Shown piece by piece: positions 22,845 through 31,999 of a stretch of DNA of 47,625 nucleotides. The translations under genes and the position numbers were made by a program. Source of the DNA: a virus; the IMG/VR virus record IMGVR_UViG_3300046466_000672, positions 1 to 47,625 of that record; one strand, 5' to 3'. The notes beneath the pieces are model-generated. The model was not told the DNA's origin and ran no database searches. It saw only the letters and a list, made by a program, of their open reading frames with translations. Numbering within the stretch: position 1 is the stretch's first letter; each line of letters begins with the position of its first letter.

Positions 22845-23490
22845 ATGATGAGGTGACTCTAGTATTTTCTGTTCTTATCAGATTCTCATTCACATACTCA
22901 GATGATCTAGAGTAAATCATTTCTTCACGCATATCATTAAGGAATTGTTGTAGATATGATTCTTTTAGAAGATAAATTGATCTCTTGGCATCATTCTTTC
23001 TGACTTCATATTCATAGTTAGATATTCCATTGATTGGAGATATTGTTTCGATATAAAAGTCAGGATTTGGAATTTTAAAAGTAGAATCAACAACCTTACC
23101 TTTAGGTAAAATCAATCTACCATTAGCATCTTTTACTTCTCTAGTTTCATAGTGATGCACATCATTTAATTGAGTACCATAAATCTCTAATGAATAATTA
23201 TAAATCTGTCTATCCGAGAGTGGCCATTCATTTCTAACATTAATAATACCGGCAGTCATCAGAACAACCCAATCAAGTTCTGCATCACCATATAATTCTT
23301 CTGCCACAGTATCGGGTCTTGCACCTTCTACAATCTCATACTTATTGAAGATAGTAAAGACACTCTGCAAGTCATCACGAAGTTTGCATCTCCTGAAGAG
23401 ATTCTTGACTCTTAGATAGTTTGAAGATGAATCACTATCAGATAAAAATGACTGATAGTCTAGTTCTGGTAGTTCTCTGAAGTATCCCAT
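22843..23490 (-). CDS. 53: Baseplate wedge subunit gp53
   Basis: A 215-residue protein starting MGYFRELPELDYQSFLSD, with VEGARPDTVAEELYGDAELDWVVLM and NVRNEWPLSD segments that mark gp53/LysM-like wedge proteins of T4-like phages. gp53 joins neighbouring wedges around the hub. It is the last gene of a minus-strand late unit (gp4, unknown, gp48, gp53) and follows gp48 after one base. Confidence 0.88.
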   Translation of the reverse strand: MGYFRELPELDYQSFLSDSDSSSNYLRVKNLFRRCKLRDDLQSVFTIFNKYEIVEGARPDTVAEELYGDAELDWVVLMTAGIINVRNEWPLSDRQIYNYSLEIYGTQLNDVHHYETREVKDANGRLILPKGKVVDSTFKIPNPDFYIETISPINGISNYEYEVRKNDAKRSIYLLKESYLQQFLNDMREEMIYSRSSEYVNENLIRTENTRVTSS

Positions 23491-23491
23491 T

Positions 23492-24571
23492 TTAGTATCC
23501 TACTCCTCCTGGAGCTAATGTAATATCATCGCCCATGGCGTCACTTGTATAATTATCATCATAATCAATATCATAAATTGGTGCGAGTTCTTTAAATGCT
23601 AAAGTCATCTCCATAGAAACTGGTGTTCCATCATCATAAGTTGAATATACACCTTCACCAGTGTAATTTACAGAAATATTTTCCAGGAAACACTGTTTAA
23701 ATCTATGTAAGAACTGATGTTCTCCATTTCCTTGTCGATATCTTAATTCAAAAACATTTGGTGTTTTTAAGAATAAATTTCCAGAACCTGCTTTAGGAGC
23801 CATGCCTCTTTTGAAAAATCTAATTATATGTTTTATCTCTTCTGCTTCACTTGAACTTCTTGGCATCATCTTAAAGGTAAAATTAAAATTTCTCAGTGTT
23901 GGTCCATTGAAAAGTAACTCCATGTTTGGGTTAAAGACCTGACCACTTTCTCTTGCCAATAATTGATTAATAGAAACATTAGCACCAAAAAGGTTGACAG
24001 CTTGGGAGGCAAAATATTTTGTCGCTATATCTTGAGCGTTCTGAAGATCAATTCCACTTGCTTCCAATCCACCTCTAGCTTGTTCTACAAATACTTTTCC
24101 TGCTGTTCCAAAGTCTCCTCTGAGTACTGCTGGAGCCACACCTTTCATTATTCCCTCTACCGAACCCAAACCAGCACCAATTAATGAATTCATGCTGTCA
24201 TCAGTATAATTTACTGAATTGCCATCTTGAATATTTGAAGGTATTGGAAGTAGAATAGTTCCTAATGGTTGCTTATTGCCATTTCTTCTAAATCCTGATC
24301 TAGTATCCTTGGCATAACTACTATACTTAGTTCTGTTTGCGCCAGTATCGTATGTTTCTTTTCTAATTGCTTTTTCTGGATTTATAAAAGGTCCCAAAAA
24401 TACTTCTCTAGTTCCCATAACCGCTTCTTGCCCATCGGCCCGAGCCACAGGAGCATAATCCAACATATCAATCTGAAGGTAATCGGTCCCATCCGTAAAC
24501 ATCTTCAGTGGATATCTCAGAACTTGTTTATTGCGACCTCTACCACTACGATTAAATTTTACGGCTGCCAT
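23492..24571 (-). CDS. 48: Baseplate tail tube cap gp48
   Basis: A 359-residue protein matching gp48 of T4-like cyanophages: basic N-terminus, YLQIDMLDYAPV, ELLFNGPTLRNFNFTFKMMP near residue 215 and FKMMPRSSSEAEEIKHIIRF. gp48 sits on the baseplate hub and starts tail tube polymerisation with gp54. A minus-strand CTAAATA at 24598-24604 gives it its own late promoter. Confidence 0.9.
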   Translation of the reverse strand: MAAVKFNRSGRGRNKQVLRYPLKMFTDGTDYLQIDMLDYAPVARADGQEAVMGTREVFLGPFINPEKAIRKETYDTGANRTKYSSYAKDTRSGFRRNGNKQPLGTILLPIPSNIQDGNSVNYTDDSMNSLIGAGLGSVEGIMKGVAPAVLRGDFGTAGKVFVEQARGGLEASGIDLQNAQDIATKYFASQAVNLFGANVSINQLLARESGQVFNPNMELLFNGPTLRNFNFTFKMMPRSSSEAEEIKHIIRFFKRGMAPKAGSGNLFLKTPNVFELRYRQGNGEHQFLHRFKQCFLENISVNYTGEGVYSTYDDGTPVSMEMTLAFKELAPIYDIDYDDNYTSDAMGDDITLAPGGVGY

Positions 24572-24596
24572 TACATGACTATTTTCGTTTCCATAT

Positions 24597-24944
24597 TTAT
24601 TTAGTCACGAATTTCGCATAATTAATATTTTTCAAATCATCAAACTCATCAATATCAACAATATAAAGTTGTCCTGCAAGTTCTGCCCATGTATATGCTC
24701 TAGATTGTTTCCAGTGCATGTTAATGCCTACGAATCCCCACTGATAAACTCCGGTGCAGGCAATAAGTGGATGTTGATCATATTCAATGTTAGGTGTCTT
24801 TGCATTATAAACAAAAGTATAATAACCGCCCGGATCAGGAACAGGAGTCACTGTTCTATTCAGAGCACTCATGATTTCCATCATTTTGTCTTCTGGATCA
24901 GTCATTCCGATAATCTTATCTTTAATCCTTTCTATACGATTCAT
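24597..24944 (-). CDS. Conserved phage hypothetical protein
   Basis: A 115-residue protein with a helical N-terminus and a mixed core containing NIEYDQHPLIACTGVYQWGF and HWKQSRAYTWAELAGQLYIV. The pattern is that of a small beta-rich structural protein. It overlaps the end of gp4 by four bases and is followed by gp48, so a role in head or tail completion is plausible. I do not recognise the family. Confidence 0.65.
   Translation of the reverse strand: MNRIERIKDKIIGMTDPEDKMMEIMSALNRTVTPVPDPGGYYTFVYNAKTPNIEYDQHPLIACTGVYQWGFVGINMHWKQSRAYTWAELAGQLYIVDIDEFDDLKNINYAKFVTK
24598..24604 (-). promoter_or_regulatory. T4-type late promoter CTAAATA (minus strand)
   Basis: On the minus strand this reads CTAAATA and lies 26 bases before the gp48 ATG. 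It overlaps the stop of the preceding gene. Confidence 0.55.
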
Positions 24945-25378
24945 CTGATACCCAACTCATCCTCTGTTAGAACTTTGAACTCCCATTGTCTATCTTCACA
25001 GAATTCTTTTGCTGCTTTCCACTTTGCCTGATTCTTGGCATACTCGCAAACTTCATAGACATAACCCTTAGTTTTTCTTTTCTGAACTTTGGGTTCAATG
25101 CATTGTTTTTTAGGTTTGATTTCAATCACGTATTTTTTAATCTTACCACCTCTTTCTTTAACCTTGATATAGAAGTCTGGAAAGTATCTGTGATATCTAT
25201 TATCAATGGGCGAAACATATGGCAACACAATCTCTTCACTTCCCCATTCTAATATATTCTCATTAGAATCACAATATTTCATAAACTTTAATTCCCACAA
25301 AGACCTATAAACAATATTAGTATAATCACCTCTATATTTTTCTGGATATGATGGACGATATTTTCCCTTATAAGACAT
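24941..25378 (-). CDS. 4: Head completion protein gp4
   Basis: A 145-residue protein with the gp4/TnsA-like nuclease pattern: YKGKYRPSYPEKYRGDYTNI, YRSLWELKFMKYCDSNE, RYFPDFYIKVK and KYVIEIKPKKQC. The E-x-K and PD elements resemble a PD-(D/E)XK fold. T4 gp4 (also called gp50/65) finishes packaged heads before tail joining. The gene heads the minus-strand late unit. Confidence 0.88.
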   Translation of the reverse strand: MSYKGKYRPSYPEKYRGDYTNIVYRSLWELKFMKYCDSNENILEWGSEEIVLPYVSPIDNRYHRYFPDFYIKVKERGGKIKKYVIEIKPKKQCIEPKVQKRKTKGYVYEVCEYAKNQAKWKAAKEFCEDRQWEFKVLTEDELGIR

Positions 25379-25385
25379 CTAAATA
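25379..25385 (+). promoter_or_regulatory. T4-type late promoter CTAAATA for gp54
   Basis: CTAAATA starts directly beside the gp4 start codon and points towards gp54, whose GTG is at 25420. Confidence 0.55.
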
Positions 25386-25411
25386 CTTAATAATGTAATA
25401 CTCCTGAAAGG

Positions 25412-25418
25412 TATTTAG
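25412..25418 (-). promoter_or_regulatory. T4-type late promoter CTAAATA for gp4 (minus strand)
   Basis: On the minus strand this reads CTAAATA and lies 33 bases before the gp4 start. It sits just before the gp54 start codon, so two late promoters face away from each other across 40 bases and each overlaps the other's leader. Confidence 0.55.
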
Positions 25419-25419
25419 A

Positions 25420-26472
25420 GTGGCAAATAGGATAGTTAAAAAGTTTGCGATGAAGGATATGAGAGAATTGGTCGGTGACCTTTCTCAGACAAATCATTAT
25501 ATGGTAAGTTTTTCTACATTGAATTCCACTCTGATGAGTTATATTCAAAAGAGAATTGGTTTTCAAGAAGATGTAAGAAATTTTTTATCTAGAAAAACTG
25601 GTCTCCTTTGCTCTGAGGCATCATTGCCAACGAGTTCATTTGCAACTGGTGAAGTACGAGATAATTTCATGGGTATTCCTCAGGAGTTTGCTCATACTCG
25701 TTTATATACTGATATTGACTTTACATTCTATGTTGATACGAATTATGTCAACCTAAAAATATTTGAATCATGGATGGACTACATTGCCGGGGGATCAGAA
25801 GCAGAAATATCGGAATTGAATGAGGACTATTATAGAAGGATGAGATATCCTGATACTTATAAAGTTCAGACGATGTTCATCTCAAAGTTTGAAAGAGATT
25901 TCAACTCTCAAATAGATTATCAATTTATTAATGCGTTTCCAAAATTAGTCACCGCAATTCCTGTATCGTATGGTGCGGCAGATTTACTAAAAGTTTCTGT
26001 TCAATTTACATATGACCGATACATTGTGAATCCCAGAGGATCTATTAGAAAATCAAACACAAGTGGATTTAATGATATTGCTCGTGTGTCAAATGATACA
26101 ACTGCTACTTCCACCACTCTTCCGTCAACTGGATCAGCAGCTGCCGATGAATACTTTAAGGATAATAGAAATAGTTTACTTAACGATCCACGCGGAATCC
26201 CCTTTGATTATGATCCAACCAGATTAGGATTTCAAAATATTGATATTCCATCAAAGAAAGTATTAGAAAGAAAACCTGAATCCGGCGCACAGGTGACATC
26301 ATTACAAGTAACGCCACATCAAGCACCGGCAATAACACCAGAACAACAACGAGGACTAGATGCAGCATCAACAGAAAGCACTAGAACAGGATATGTTGAT
26401 CCATATAAACAGATGCGAAAAAATCAGGCAGATAGAGAAAAATTTAAAAATCGCCCCGATTTATTCTTTTAA
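25420..26472 (+). CDS. 54: Baseplate tail tube initiator gp54
   Basis: A 350-residue protein starting at GTG. It contains GLLCSEASLPTSSFATGEVR, FAHTRLYTDIDFTFYVDTNY and KIFESWMDYIAGGS, all typical of gp54 and of tube-like beta-barrels. gp54 joins gp48 on the baseplate and triggers assembly of the tail tube. The C-terminal 90 residues are low-complexity (Gln, Pro, Ala-rich), which is longer than the core domain. Confidence 0.9.
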   Translation: MANRIVKKFAMKDMRELVGDLSQTNHYMVSFSTLNSTLMSYIQKRIGFQEDVRNFLSRKTGLLCSEASLPTSSFATGEVRDNFMGIPQEFAHTRLYTDIDFTFYVDTNYVNLKIFESWMDYIAGGSEAEISELNEDYYRRMRYPDTYKVQTMFISKFERDFNSQIDYQFINAFPKLVTAIPVSYGAADLLKVSVQFTYDRYIVNPRGSIRKSNTSGFNDIARVSNDTTATSTTLPSTGSAAADEYFKDNRNSLLNDPRGIPFDYDPTRLGFQNIDIPSKKVLERKPESGAQVTSLQVTPHQAPAITPEQQRGLDAASTESTRTGYVDPYKQMRKNQADREKFKNRPDLFF

Positions 26473-26478
26473 ATTGCC

Positions 26479-26486
26479 TATAAATA
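26479..26486 (+). promoter_or_regulatory. T4-type late promoter TATAAATA for gp26
   Basis: An exact TATAAATA, 29 bases before the gp26 ATG, just after the gp54 stop. Confidence 0.65.
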
Positions 26487-26514
26487 AAATTACTGAAGTG
26501 TTATTACAATTACC

Positions 26515-27237
26515 ATGCCTTTACCCAAGATTAATACACCGACCTATGAGTTGGTGTTGCCTTCTACCGGAAAGAAGATTAAATATAGACCCTTCCTTGT
26601 AAGAGAAGAAAAAATTCTTATTATGGCAATGGAATCTGAGGACATGAATCAGATTACCAGTGCAATCATTCAAATTATTAGTGATTGTCTTCTTGCAAAA
26701 GATATCAAGGTAGAATCTTTGGCAACTTTTGATATGGAATATTTGTTTTTGAATATTCGTGCAAAGTCTGTTGGTGAGACTGTAGAAGTCAATGTGACTT
26801 GTCCTGATGATAATGAAACTCAGGTTGAGATGTCTATCAATATTGATGACATCAAAGTTAAAAAGACCAGAGGACATAAGAACATCGTTAAACTTGATGA
26901 CGAACTTTCAATGAAACTTAAGTATCCATCACTGGATCAGTTTATTGAAAATAATTTTGACACCGGGCAGACAAATAATGATATCTCCCAATCCCTTTCA
27001 ATGATTACTTCATGTATTGAAATGGTCTATAATCAAGAAGAAAGTTGGGAAGCAAAAGACTGCTCTCAGAAAGAACTCAGTGAGTTTGTAGAGCAAATGA
27101 ATACAAAACAGTTTAAGCAAATTGAAAAGTTCTTTACTACAATGCCTAAACTATCACATGAGATTGCAGTGAAAAATCCAAATACTGGTGTTGAATCTGA
27201 AGTAGTTCTTGAGGGATTAGCATCTTTTTTCAGTTAG
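26515..27237 (+). CDS. 26: Baseplate hub subunit gp26
   Basis: A 240-residue protein starting MPLPKINTPTYELVLPSTGK, with YRPFLVREEKILIMAMES and NVTCPDDNETQ segments. These match gp26-like hub proteins of T4-related phages. In T4, gp26 takes part in hub assembly together with gp51, and here the gp51-like gene follows directly, supporting the call. Confidence 0.85.
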   Translation: MPLPKINTPTYELVLPSTGKKIKYRPFLVREEKILIMAMESEDMNQITSAIIQIISDCLLAKDIKVESLATFDMEYLFLNIRAKSVGETVEVNVTCPDDNETQVEMSINIDDIKVKKTRGHKNIVKLDDELSMKLKYPSLDQFIENNFDTGQTNNDISQSLSMITSCIEMVYNQEESWEAKDCSQKELSEFVEQMNTKQFKQIEKFFTTMPKLSHEIAVKNPNTGVESEVVLEGLASFFS

Positions 27238-27239
27238 GT

Positions 27240-27419
27240 ATGTCTCATACGAATCTTGAGTCATACTTTAAGATAAATTTTGCTTTGATTCAGCATCATA
27301 AATACTCTTTAACAGAGATTGAAAATATGATTCCTTGGGAGAAGGATATCTATCTAACACTACTTCAGCAATATATTGAAGAAGAAAATCTAAAGGCACA
27401 ACAAAATAGTGGAAACTAA
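27240..27419 (+). CDS. 51: gp51-like baseplate hub assembly protein
   Basis: A 59-residue protein: FKINFALIQHHKYSLTEIEN then MIPWEKDIYLTLLQQYIEEE. The QHH-Y-S and PWE motifs are the pattern of gp51-like hub assembly factors found after gp26 in T4-like phages. It begins two bases after the gp26 stop and overlaps the following tape-measure-like gene by 11 bases. Confidence 0.72.
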   Translation: MSHTNLESYFKINFALIQHHKYSLTEIENMIPWEKDIYLTLLQQYIEEENLKAQQNSGN

Positions 27420-29049
27420 CTTAGGGCAACAAACACCAAAACTAAATGTCACGAATATCTCATCGGCAGTGTTCGGAAAAGAAGAAGGTGCTGCTTTAGG
27501 TGGGGAAAGTAGTATTGGAAAACTTGCAAGAATTTTAAGAACCACTCGTCTTAAAGTAAATGAAGTTGAAAAAAGTATTACTGGAATATCTGCAAAATTT
27601 CTTGAAATAGAAAAAAGAATTACATTAAACCCTGAGAATATAACAGGTAATATAAAAAAAACCGAAACAAACGCTGAAAAAATTACAAGACTCAAAAATA
27701 TAATTCAAAATCAAAAAAGTAATATAGGAGAAAAATTACCCGGAAGCACCGAAGAAAAAGAAAAGGCAAAGTTAAATACAACACTGACAGAAACCAATAG
27801 AATTCTTGTAGAGATTCAGAAGCAACTTGCTTATGACTTTGCCATGAGAGTGGCAGAGGATAAACAAGAGGTAGCAGAGGATAAGGAAGCAACATCTAAG
27901 GAAAGATTTAAGAGAGAAGAAAGTGCTCTAGAAAAATCTGCAAAAGCCATGGTCTCCACAGTTAAAACCGCAACCAAGAAAGTTGTTTCTCCGATTGGAA
28001 ATATCTTCCAAAAACTACTAGCATTCATAGGAATTCTTGGTAAAGGTATAGCACTTAATGCTGCTTTTGAGTGGTTCAAAGATCCAAAAAATCGGGAAAA
28101 AATAACTAAGTTCTTTAATATTTTAAAGCAAAACTGGAAGTTGCTGCGAAATATATTATTGACCGTAGTTGCTGCCGGAATAATAGTAAAAGTAGTAAGT
28201 GCTCTTACAGCATTAGGAGGTGTTCTTGCATTTTTAGCTTCTCCTATTGTATTAAAAGTTTTGGCGGCAATTGCTGCTGGCGTAGTAGCTTATAAAGCTG
28301 GAAAATTCCTAGTAGATGGGATTAGAAATTTAGCAGATGGAGGCGAAAATTTTACTAAAGCATACGATCAATTAAATCAGCAATTAGAAGATGCTGGTAT
28401 GACTTCGGCAGGTGTGAGTAAAAACAGAAGTCGTCAAGGGAATCGTAGATCCAGTAGTATAGGTGGTAGAAATGAGGAACAAGAAAAAGTATTTAAAGAA
28501 GTTTCGGGAAAAAGAGATAAATTGAAAGAATTAAGAAAGACTATGGATTCCGAAGTAAAAACAAAACAAGGAGAAATAGATTATACAAAGTTGGGAGATA
28601 AACCTGGAACCGTGGGAGCAATGGGAAGTGGAACTGGATCTAATAAAAGTGCCGCACAAGCAAAAGTTAAAGCAGAAGTTGAAGAATCATACATTCCAAA
28701 AATTCAATCTATAATCGCTCCCGGTGGGATAGAAGGAAGAGCAATGGGTGGTCCTGTAACAGCAAAAACTCCATATCTCGTGGGAGAAGCTGGACCAGAA
28801 ATCTTTACTCCAAATGTTGATGGTTCTGTAATTAATAATATGAGAACAGAAAAAATATATCAAATGCTTGCATCTGGAAAAAAAGGTAGGACGAGAATTG
28901 TAGAGTTGCCACCACAAACAATTGAAGGACCAAAACCAGAGATTAAAATGCCAAGAGGTCCGGCAACCAAGGCACCCAAAATTTCCAGTTCTAATTCTTT
29001 AGATGGTTATAGAAGTGTGAGTTCTGGAATTTACGGTATAATGGTGTAG
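27409..29049 (+). CDS. Tape-measure-like tail protein
   Basis: A 546-residue protein with GTG start. The N-terminal half is strongly coiled-coil and charged. Residues about 195-305 are hydrophobic and Ala/Gly-rich (VVAAGIIVKVVSALTALGGV, LAAIAAGVVAYKAGKFLVDG). Near residues 446-467 is AMGGPVTAKTPYLVGEAGPE, a motif often seen at the C-terminal end of tail tape-measure proteins. Length is near that of T4 gp29 (590 residues), and its place among the hub genes fits. Setting tail length and aiding DNA entry through the hydrophobic part are family knowledge; the gp29 equivalence is inferred from position. Confidence 0.7.
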   Translation: METNLGQQTPKLNVTNISSAVFGKEEGAALGGESSIGKLARILRTTRLKVNEVEKSITGISAKFLEIEKRITLNPENITGNIKKTETNAEKITRLKNIIQNQKSNIGEKLPGSTEEKEKAKLNTTLTETNRILVEIQKQLAYDFAMRVAEDKQEVAEDKEATSKERFKREESALEKSAKAMVSTVKTATKKVVSPIGNIFQKLLAFIGILGKGIALNAAFEWFKDPKNREKITKFFNILKQNWKLLRNILLTVVAAGIIVKVVSALTALGGVLAFLASPIVLKVLAAIAAGVVAYKAGKFLVDGIRNLADGGENFTKAYDQLNQQLEDAGMTSAGVSKNRSRQGNRRSSSIGGRNEEQEKVFKEVSGKRDKLKELRKTMDSEVKTKQGEIDYTKLGDKPGTVGAMGSGTGSNKSAAQAKVKAEVEESYIPKIQSIIAPGGIEGRAMGGPVTAKTPYLVGEAGPEIFTPNVDGSVINNMRTEKIYQMLASGKKGRTRIVELPPQTIEGPKPEIKMPRGPATKAPKISSSNSLDGYRSVSSGIYGIMV

Positions 29050-29053
29050 TATC

Positions 29054-30706
29054 ATGCCTTTACCTTTATTAGGAGCAGGAATAGGAAAAGCACTAGTTGT
29101 GGGGACGGCAAAAGCAGCTGTCGTAGGAGCAAAAGTTGGTGCTAAGGCAGCAGTTTCTTCGGGTAAGTTTTTTGCAAAGGGTGGTGCCAGTCTTGCTCGC
29201 GGTAGTGCCAGTCTTGCTCGCGGTGGTGCTAGAGTCGCAAGACAAGGTGGTAGGCAAGTTGTAAAAGGAGCAAAATTTTTCAAAAAGAAAGTTGGCGGTG
29301 TAAAAAGAAAAGGTGGTGAGATTTCTAAAAAACTCAAAGAAAATGCAACCAATCTTAGAGATTCTCTTAAAAAGGGAAACAAAAATCAAGAAAAGTTGAG
29401 AGTAAAAAGAGTAGAAAGAAAGAAAAAGAAAGCAAGTATTGAAAAGAAACGAGAAAAAGAAAAAGAGTTAGAGTCAAAAAAATCAACCTCTGGATCAAAA
29501 AATATTTTATCGGGTTTGGCAAAATCTCCGTTGAGTATTTTTAATAAATTATTTGCCTTTGGTGGATTATTACTTGGTGGTATTCTTATCAATGCCACAA
29601 AGGGTCTTATAGACAAAGGCAAAAAGTTCATGGAAGACAATAAAGAACTTTTTGACACCATTGGAAACTTTCTCAGTGGTATAAAAGATGCTGCTGTTGG
29701 ATTTTTTGATTCTATCACCGGTCCAGAATCAGAAAAGGGTGCCTTTGATGATTTTGCTAAATTTGATGATTTGGGAAATTTGGAAAGTGGCAAACTTAAA
29801 GATGTAGAAAATATTTACAATGGTTTTGGTGAATTAATTAATAAAATTGATAAAGCAATGGGTGGAGAAGGAACTGCAGGAAATGCTCTTATAGCTGATA
29901 AAAAAGTTCTTGCAGAAAAAGGTGGTAAAGAAGGAGTTCTTAATCAGACTACTGACGAATTTCAGGAAATGAAATTTACTAAGGAGCAAAGACAAAGATA
30001 TGAACAAACTAAATCTGGTGTTAAACCAGACACAGTTACTGAAGACAAACCAGATGTTCCCTTAGAAATGAAAAAAGGGCATTATTATTTTCCTTTACCT
30101 AATGGACAGTTCAGTGGAGAGTCTGGGCAATATTATGGTGCAGGGAGATCTTATGGTGGTCATGCCGGAATTGATCTAACAGAATCTCCACCATTTGGAT
30201 CTAAAGCAAATATAGATGTTGTTGCAATGGTAGGTGGAAAAGTTATAGGTGATAAGTATCTTGCCGGAAAAAAATATATGTCCGGAATGATGATAAAAGG
30301 AAACGATGGGTATGATCAGAGATATCTTCATATGACTCCCATGGTATCAATTGGAGATTCTGTAAAAGCAGGTCAAAAAATTGGTGAGTTAGTTGATATG
30401 ACAAATGTGACTGGTAATATTGATGAAACACATTTACATTTTGAAGTATATAAAAGGGGTCAAGGTGGACACTTAAGTCCTCATAAAGCATATCCACAAT
30501 TTTTTGGAGCACCAAGATCTGCTCCCAAATCTCTTGACACCAGAGAAAAGGCAAGTGGCGGAAGAGTTTTTAGATCTATTGAAAATTCTAAAAAAGATAT
30601 GATGACGAGTTTAATTAATCAACCAATGGATGATGAAGGAGGAGAAACCATCTTCATTCAACGTGTAAATAATATACAATATATTCCAATCCCAGTAACA
30701 GCATAA
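29054..30706 (+). CDS. Tail protein with M23 (LytM) peptidase domain
   Basis: A 550-residue protein. Residues 1-150 are basic with Gly/Ala and Lys-rich helices, residues 165-190 are hydrophobic, and residues about 340-490 form an M23 metallopeptidase domain. HAGID gives zinc ligands H370 and D374, RYLHM has a supporting His, and HLHFE gives H460 and H462. M23 enzymes cut peptide cross-links in peptidoglycan, so this is probably the tail-borne enzyme that opens the cell wall during infection. T4 instead carries a lysozyme domain in gp5, which I do not find here. It follows the tape-measure-like gene after four bases. Confidence 0.85.
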   Translation: MPLPLLGAGIGKALVVGTAKAAVVGAKVGAKAAVSSGKFFAKGGASLARGSASLARGGARVARQGGRQVVKGAKFFKKKVGGVKRKGGEISKKLKENATNLRDSLKKGNKNQEKLRVKRVERKKKKASIEKKREKEKELESKKSTSGSKNILSGLAKSPLSIFNKLFAFGGLLLGGILINATKGLIDKGKKFMEDNKELFDTIGNFLSGIKDAAVGFFDSITGPESEKGAFDDFAKFDDLGNLESGKLKDVENIYNGFGELINKIDKAMGGEGTAGNALIADKKVLAEKGGKEGVLNQTTDEFQEMKFTKEQRQRYEQTKSGVKPDTVTEDKPDVPLEMKKGHYYFPLPNGQFSGESGQYYGAGRSYGGHAGIDLTESPPFGSKANIDVVAMVGGKVIGDKYLAGKKYMSGMMIKGNDGYDQRYLHMTPMVSIGDSVKAGQKIGELVDMTNVTGNIDETHLHFEVYKRGQGGHLSPHKAYPQFFGAPRSAPKSLDTREKASGGRVFRSIENSKKDMMTSLINQPMDDEGGETIFIQRVNNIQYIPIPVTA

Positions 30707-30712
30707 TTTAAT

Positions 30713-31999
30713 ATGTCAAAGGCATCTGCAGCATCAAAATATGAAATCATGGTCATCTCCAAGAAAGGAACAGAAGTTCGTTTGGAGGGAAAAACAGTTG
30801 CCTTTGATTATTATGAAAGTATATTATCACCTAATGTAAGTGCAACAATGGCAGTTGTGGATACTGGCGGTTCAGTAGCATATACAAAAGATTATGATAA
30901 GCAGGAAAGATTAGGTTCAATTTATAATGCACTTCCTATTACTGGGAGAGAAGAATTAAAATTTAAAATTCGTTCTACATTAGGTCTACTAGATTTTTCT
31001 AGAAAACCATTATTTGTGAATGCTGCAGTAAATCCAGATCAAAATTCTCAGAGAGAATCAATTATGCTGAGTCTTTTTTCTGAGGGAGCAAAACTCAATT
31101 CAGAATCCACTGTAATGAGAAAATACCAGGGTAATATTGGCGACTCTGTTAAAACCCTTATTAATCAATTTTTAACAGGTAAAAGTGATAGAGTCAAAAT
31201 TAATCATATCCAGAATACTGCAAATGCATATAGTTTTATCGGAAATAGTAAATCTGTTTTTGAAATATGTTGCAATCTCGGATCAAAATCTACTGCCGCA
31301 AAAGATAGTGCCGGGTTCCTTTTCTTTGAAACACAGGATGGATTTAATTTCAAATCAATTGATAGTTTAGTTTCTAAATCAGTATCTGCGAGATATTATA
31401 GATCAGAAGTGTTGCGAGAAAATATGAATAGTCCTGAAAACGATTTTAAAATTTTATCATGCATTGTCAGAAAAAATCAAAATGTTCTGAATGCTTTAAA
31501 TGCAGGAGTTTTCTTTTCTAGAAACATTTATTTTAATCCAAAAACTTTTGAAGAAACAGAGAATACATATCAATTTACTGATGGCAAATTAGTAAAATCA
31601 TTAGGTAAATCCGCAGAAGCACCTGATGTGAATGCATATACTAAAACAAATTATAATATTTTAGATATCGGCACACTTGAACCAACTGTTAAAGGTGGTG
31701 ATAATAATGATCCCAACGATTATCAGGCGCAGGCAGCAATGAGATATAATATATTATTCAGTCAATTAGTTGATATTCAAGTTCCCTGCAACCCGAATCT
31801 AAGGGCAGGAGATACAATTAGATGTGAATTTGAAATGATTACACAATCTAAAATAGAACAAGGATCTATGGACCCTGTTCAAAGTGGTAAATACTTAATA
31901 GTTGATTTATGCCATCATTATGAACCAACAAGGTCTATTACATCATTAACACTGGCTCGTGATAGTTACGGTCTATATACGGAGAAAAATAAATCATGA
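30713..31999 (+). CDS. Baseplate hub protein, gp27-like by position and size
   Basis: A 428-residue protein. It has the beta-rich, low-charge composition of hub proteins and ends with SGKYLIVDLCHHYEPTRSIT, a pattern common in hub C-terminal domains. T4 gp27 has 391 residues and is partnered by the gp5 OB domain; here the following gene encodes just such an OB-like domain and overlaps by four bases. The gp27 assignment rests mainly on size and neighbours. Confidence 0.62.
   Translation: MSKASAASKYEIMVISKKGTEVRLEGKTVAFDYYESILSPNVSATMAVVDTGGSVAYTKDYDKQERLGSIYNALPITGREELKFKIRSTLGLLDFSRKPLFVNAAVNPDQNSQRESIMLSLFSEGAKLNSESTVMRKYQGNIGDSVKTLINQFLTGKSDRVKINHIQNTANAYSFIGNSKSVFEICCNLGSKSTAAKDSAGFLFFETQDGFNFKSIDSLVSKSVSARYYRSEVLRENMNSPENDFKILSCIVRKNQNVLNALNAGVFFSRNIYFNPKTFEETENTYQFTDGKLVKSLGKSAEAPDVNAYTKTNYNILDIGTLEPTVKGGDNNDPNDYQAQAAMRYNILFSQLVDIQVPCNPNLRAGDTIRCEFEMITQSKIEQGSMDPVQSGKYLIVDLCHHYEPTRSITSLTLARDSYGLYTEKNKS

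Noticed and set aside
27297-27304. CATAAATA as a late promoter for the tape-measure-like gene
   Set aside because: It lies inside the gp51-like gene, over 100 bases before the next start, and those genes overlap and need no separate promoter.
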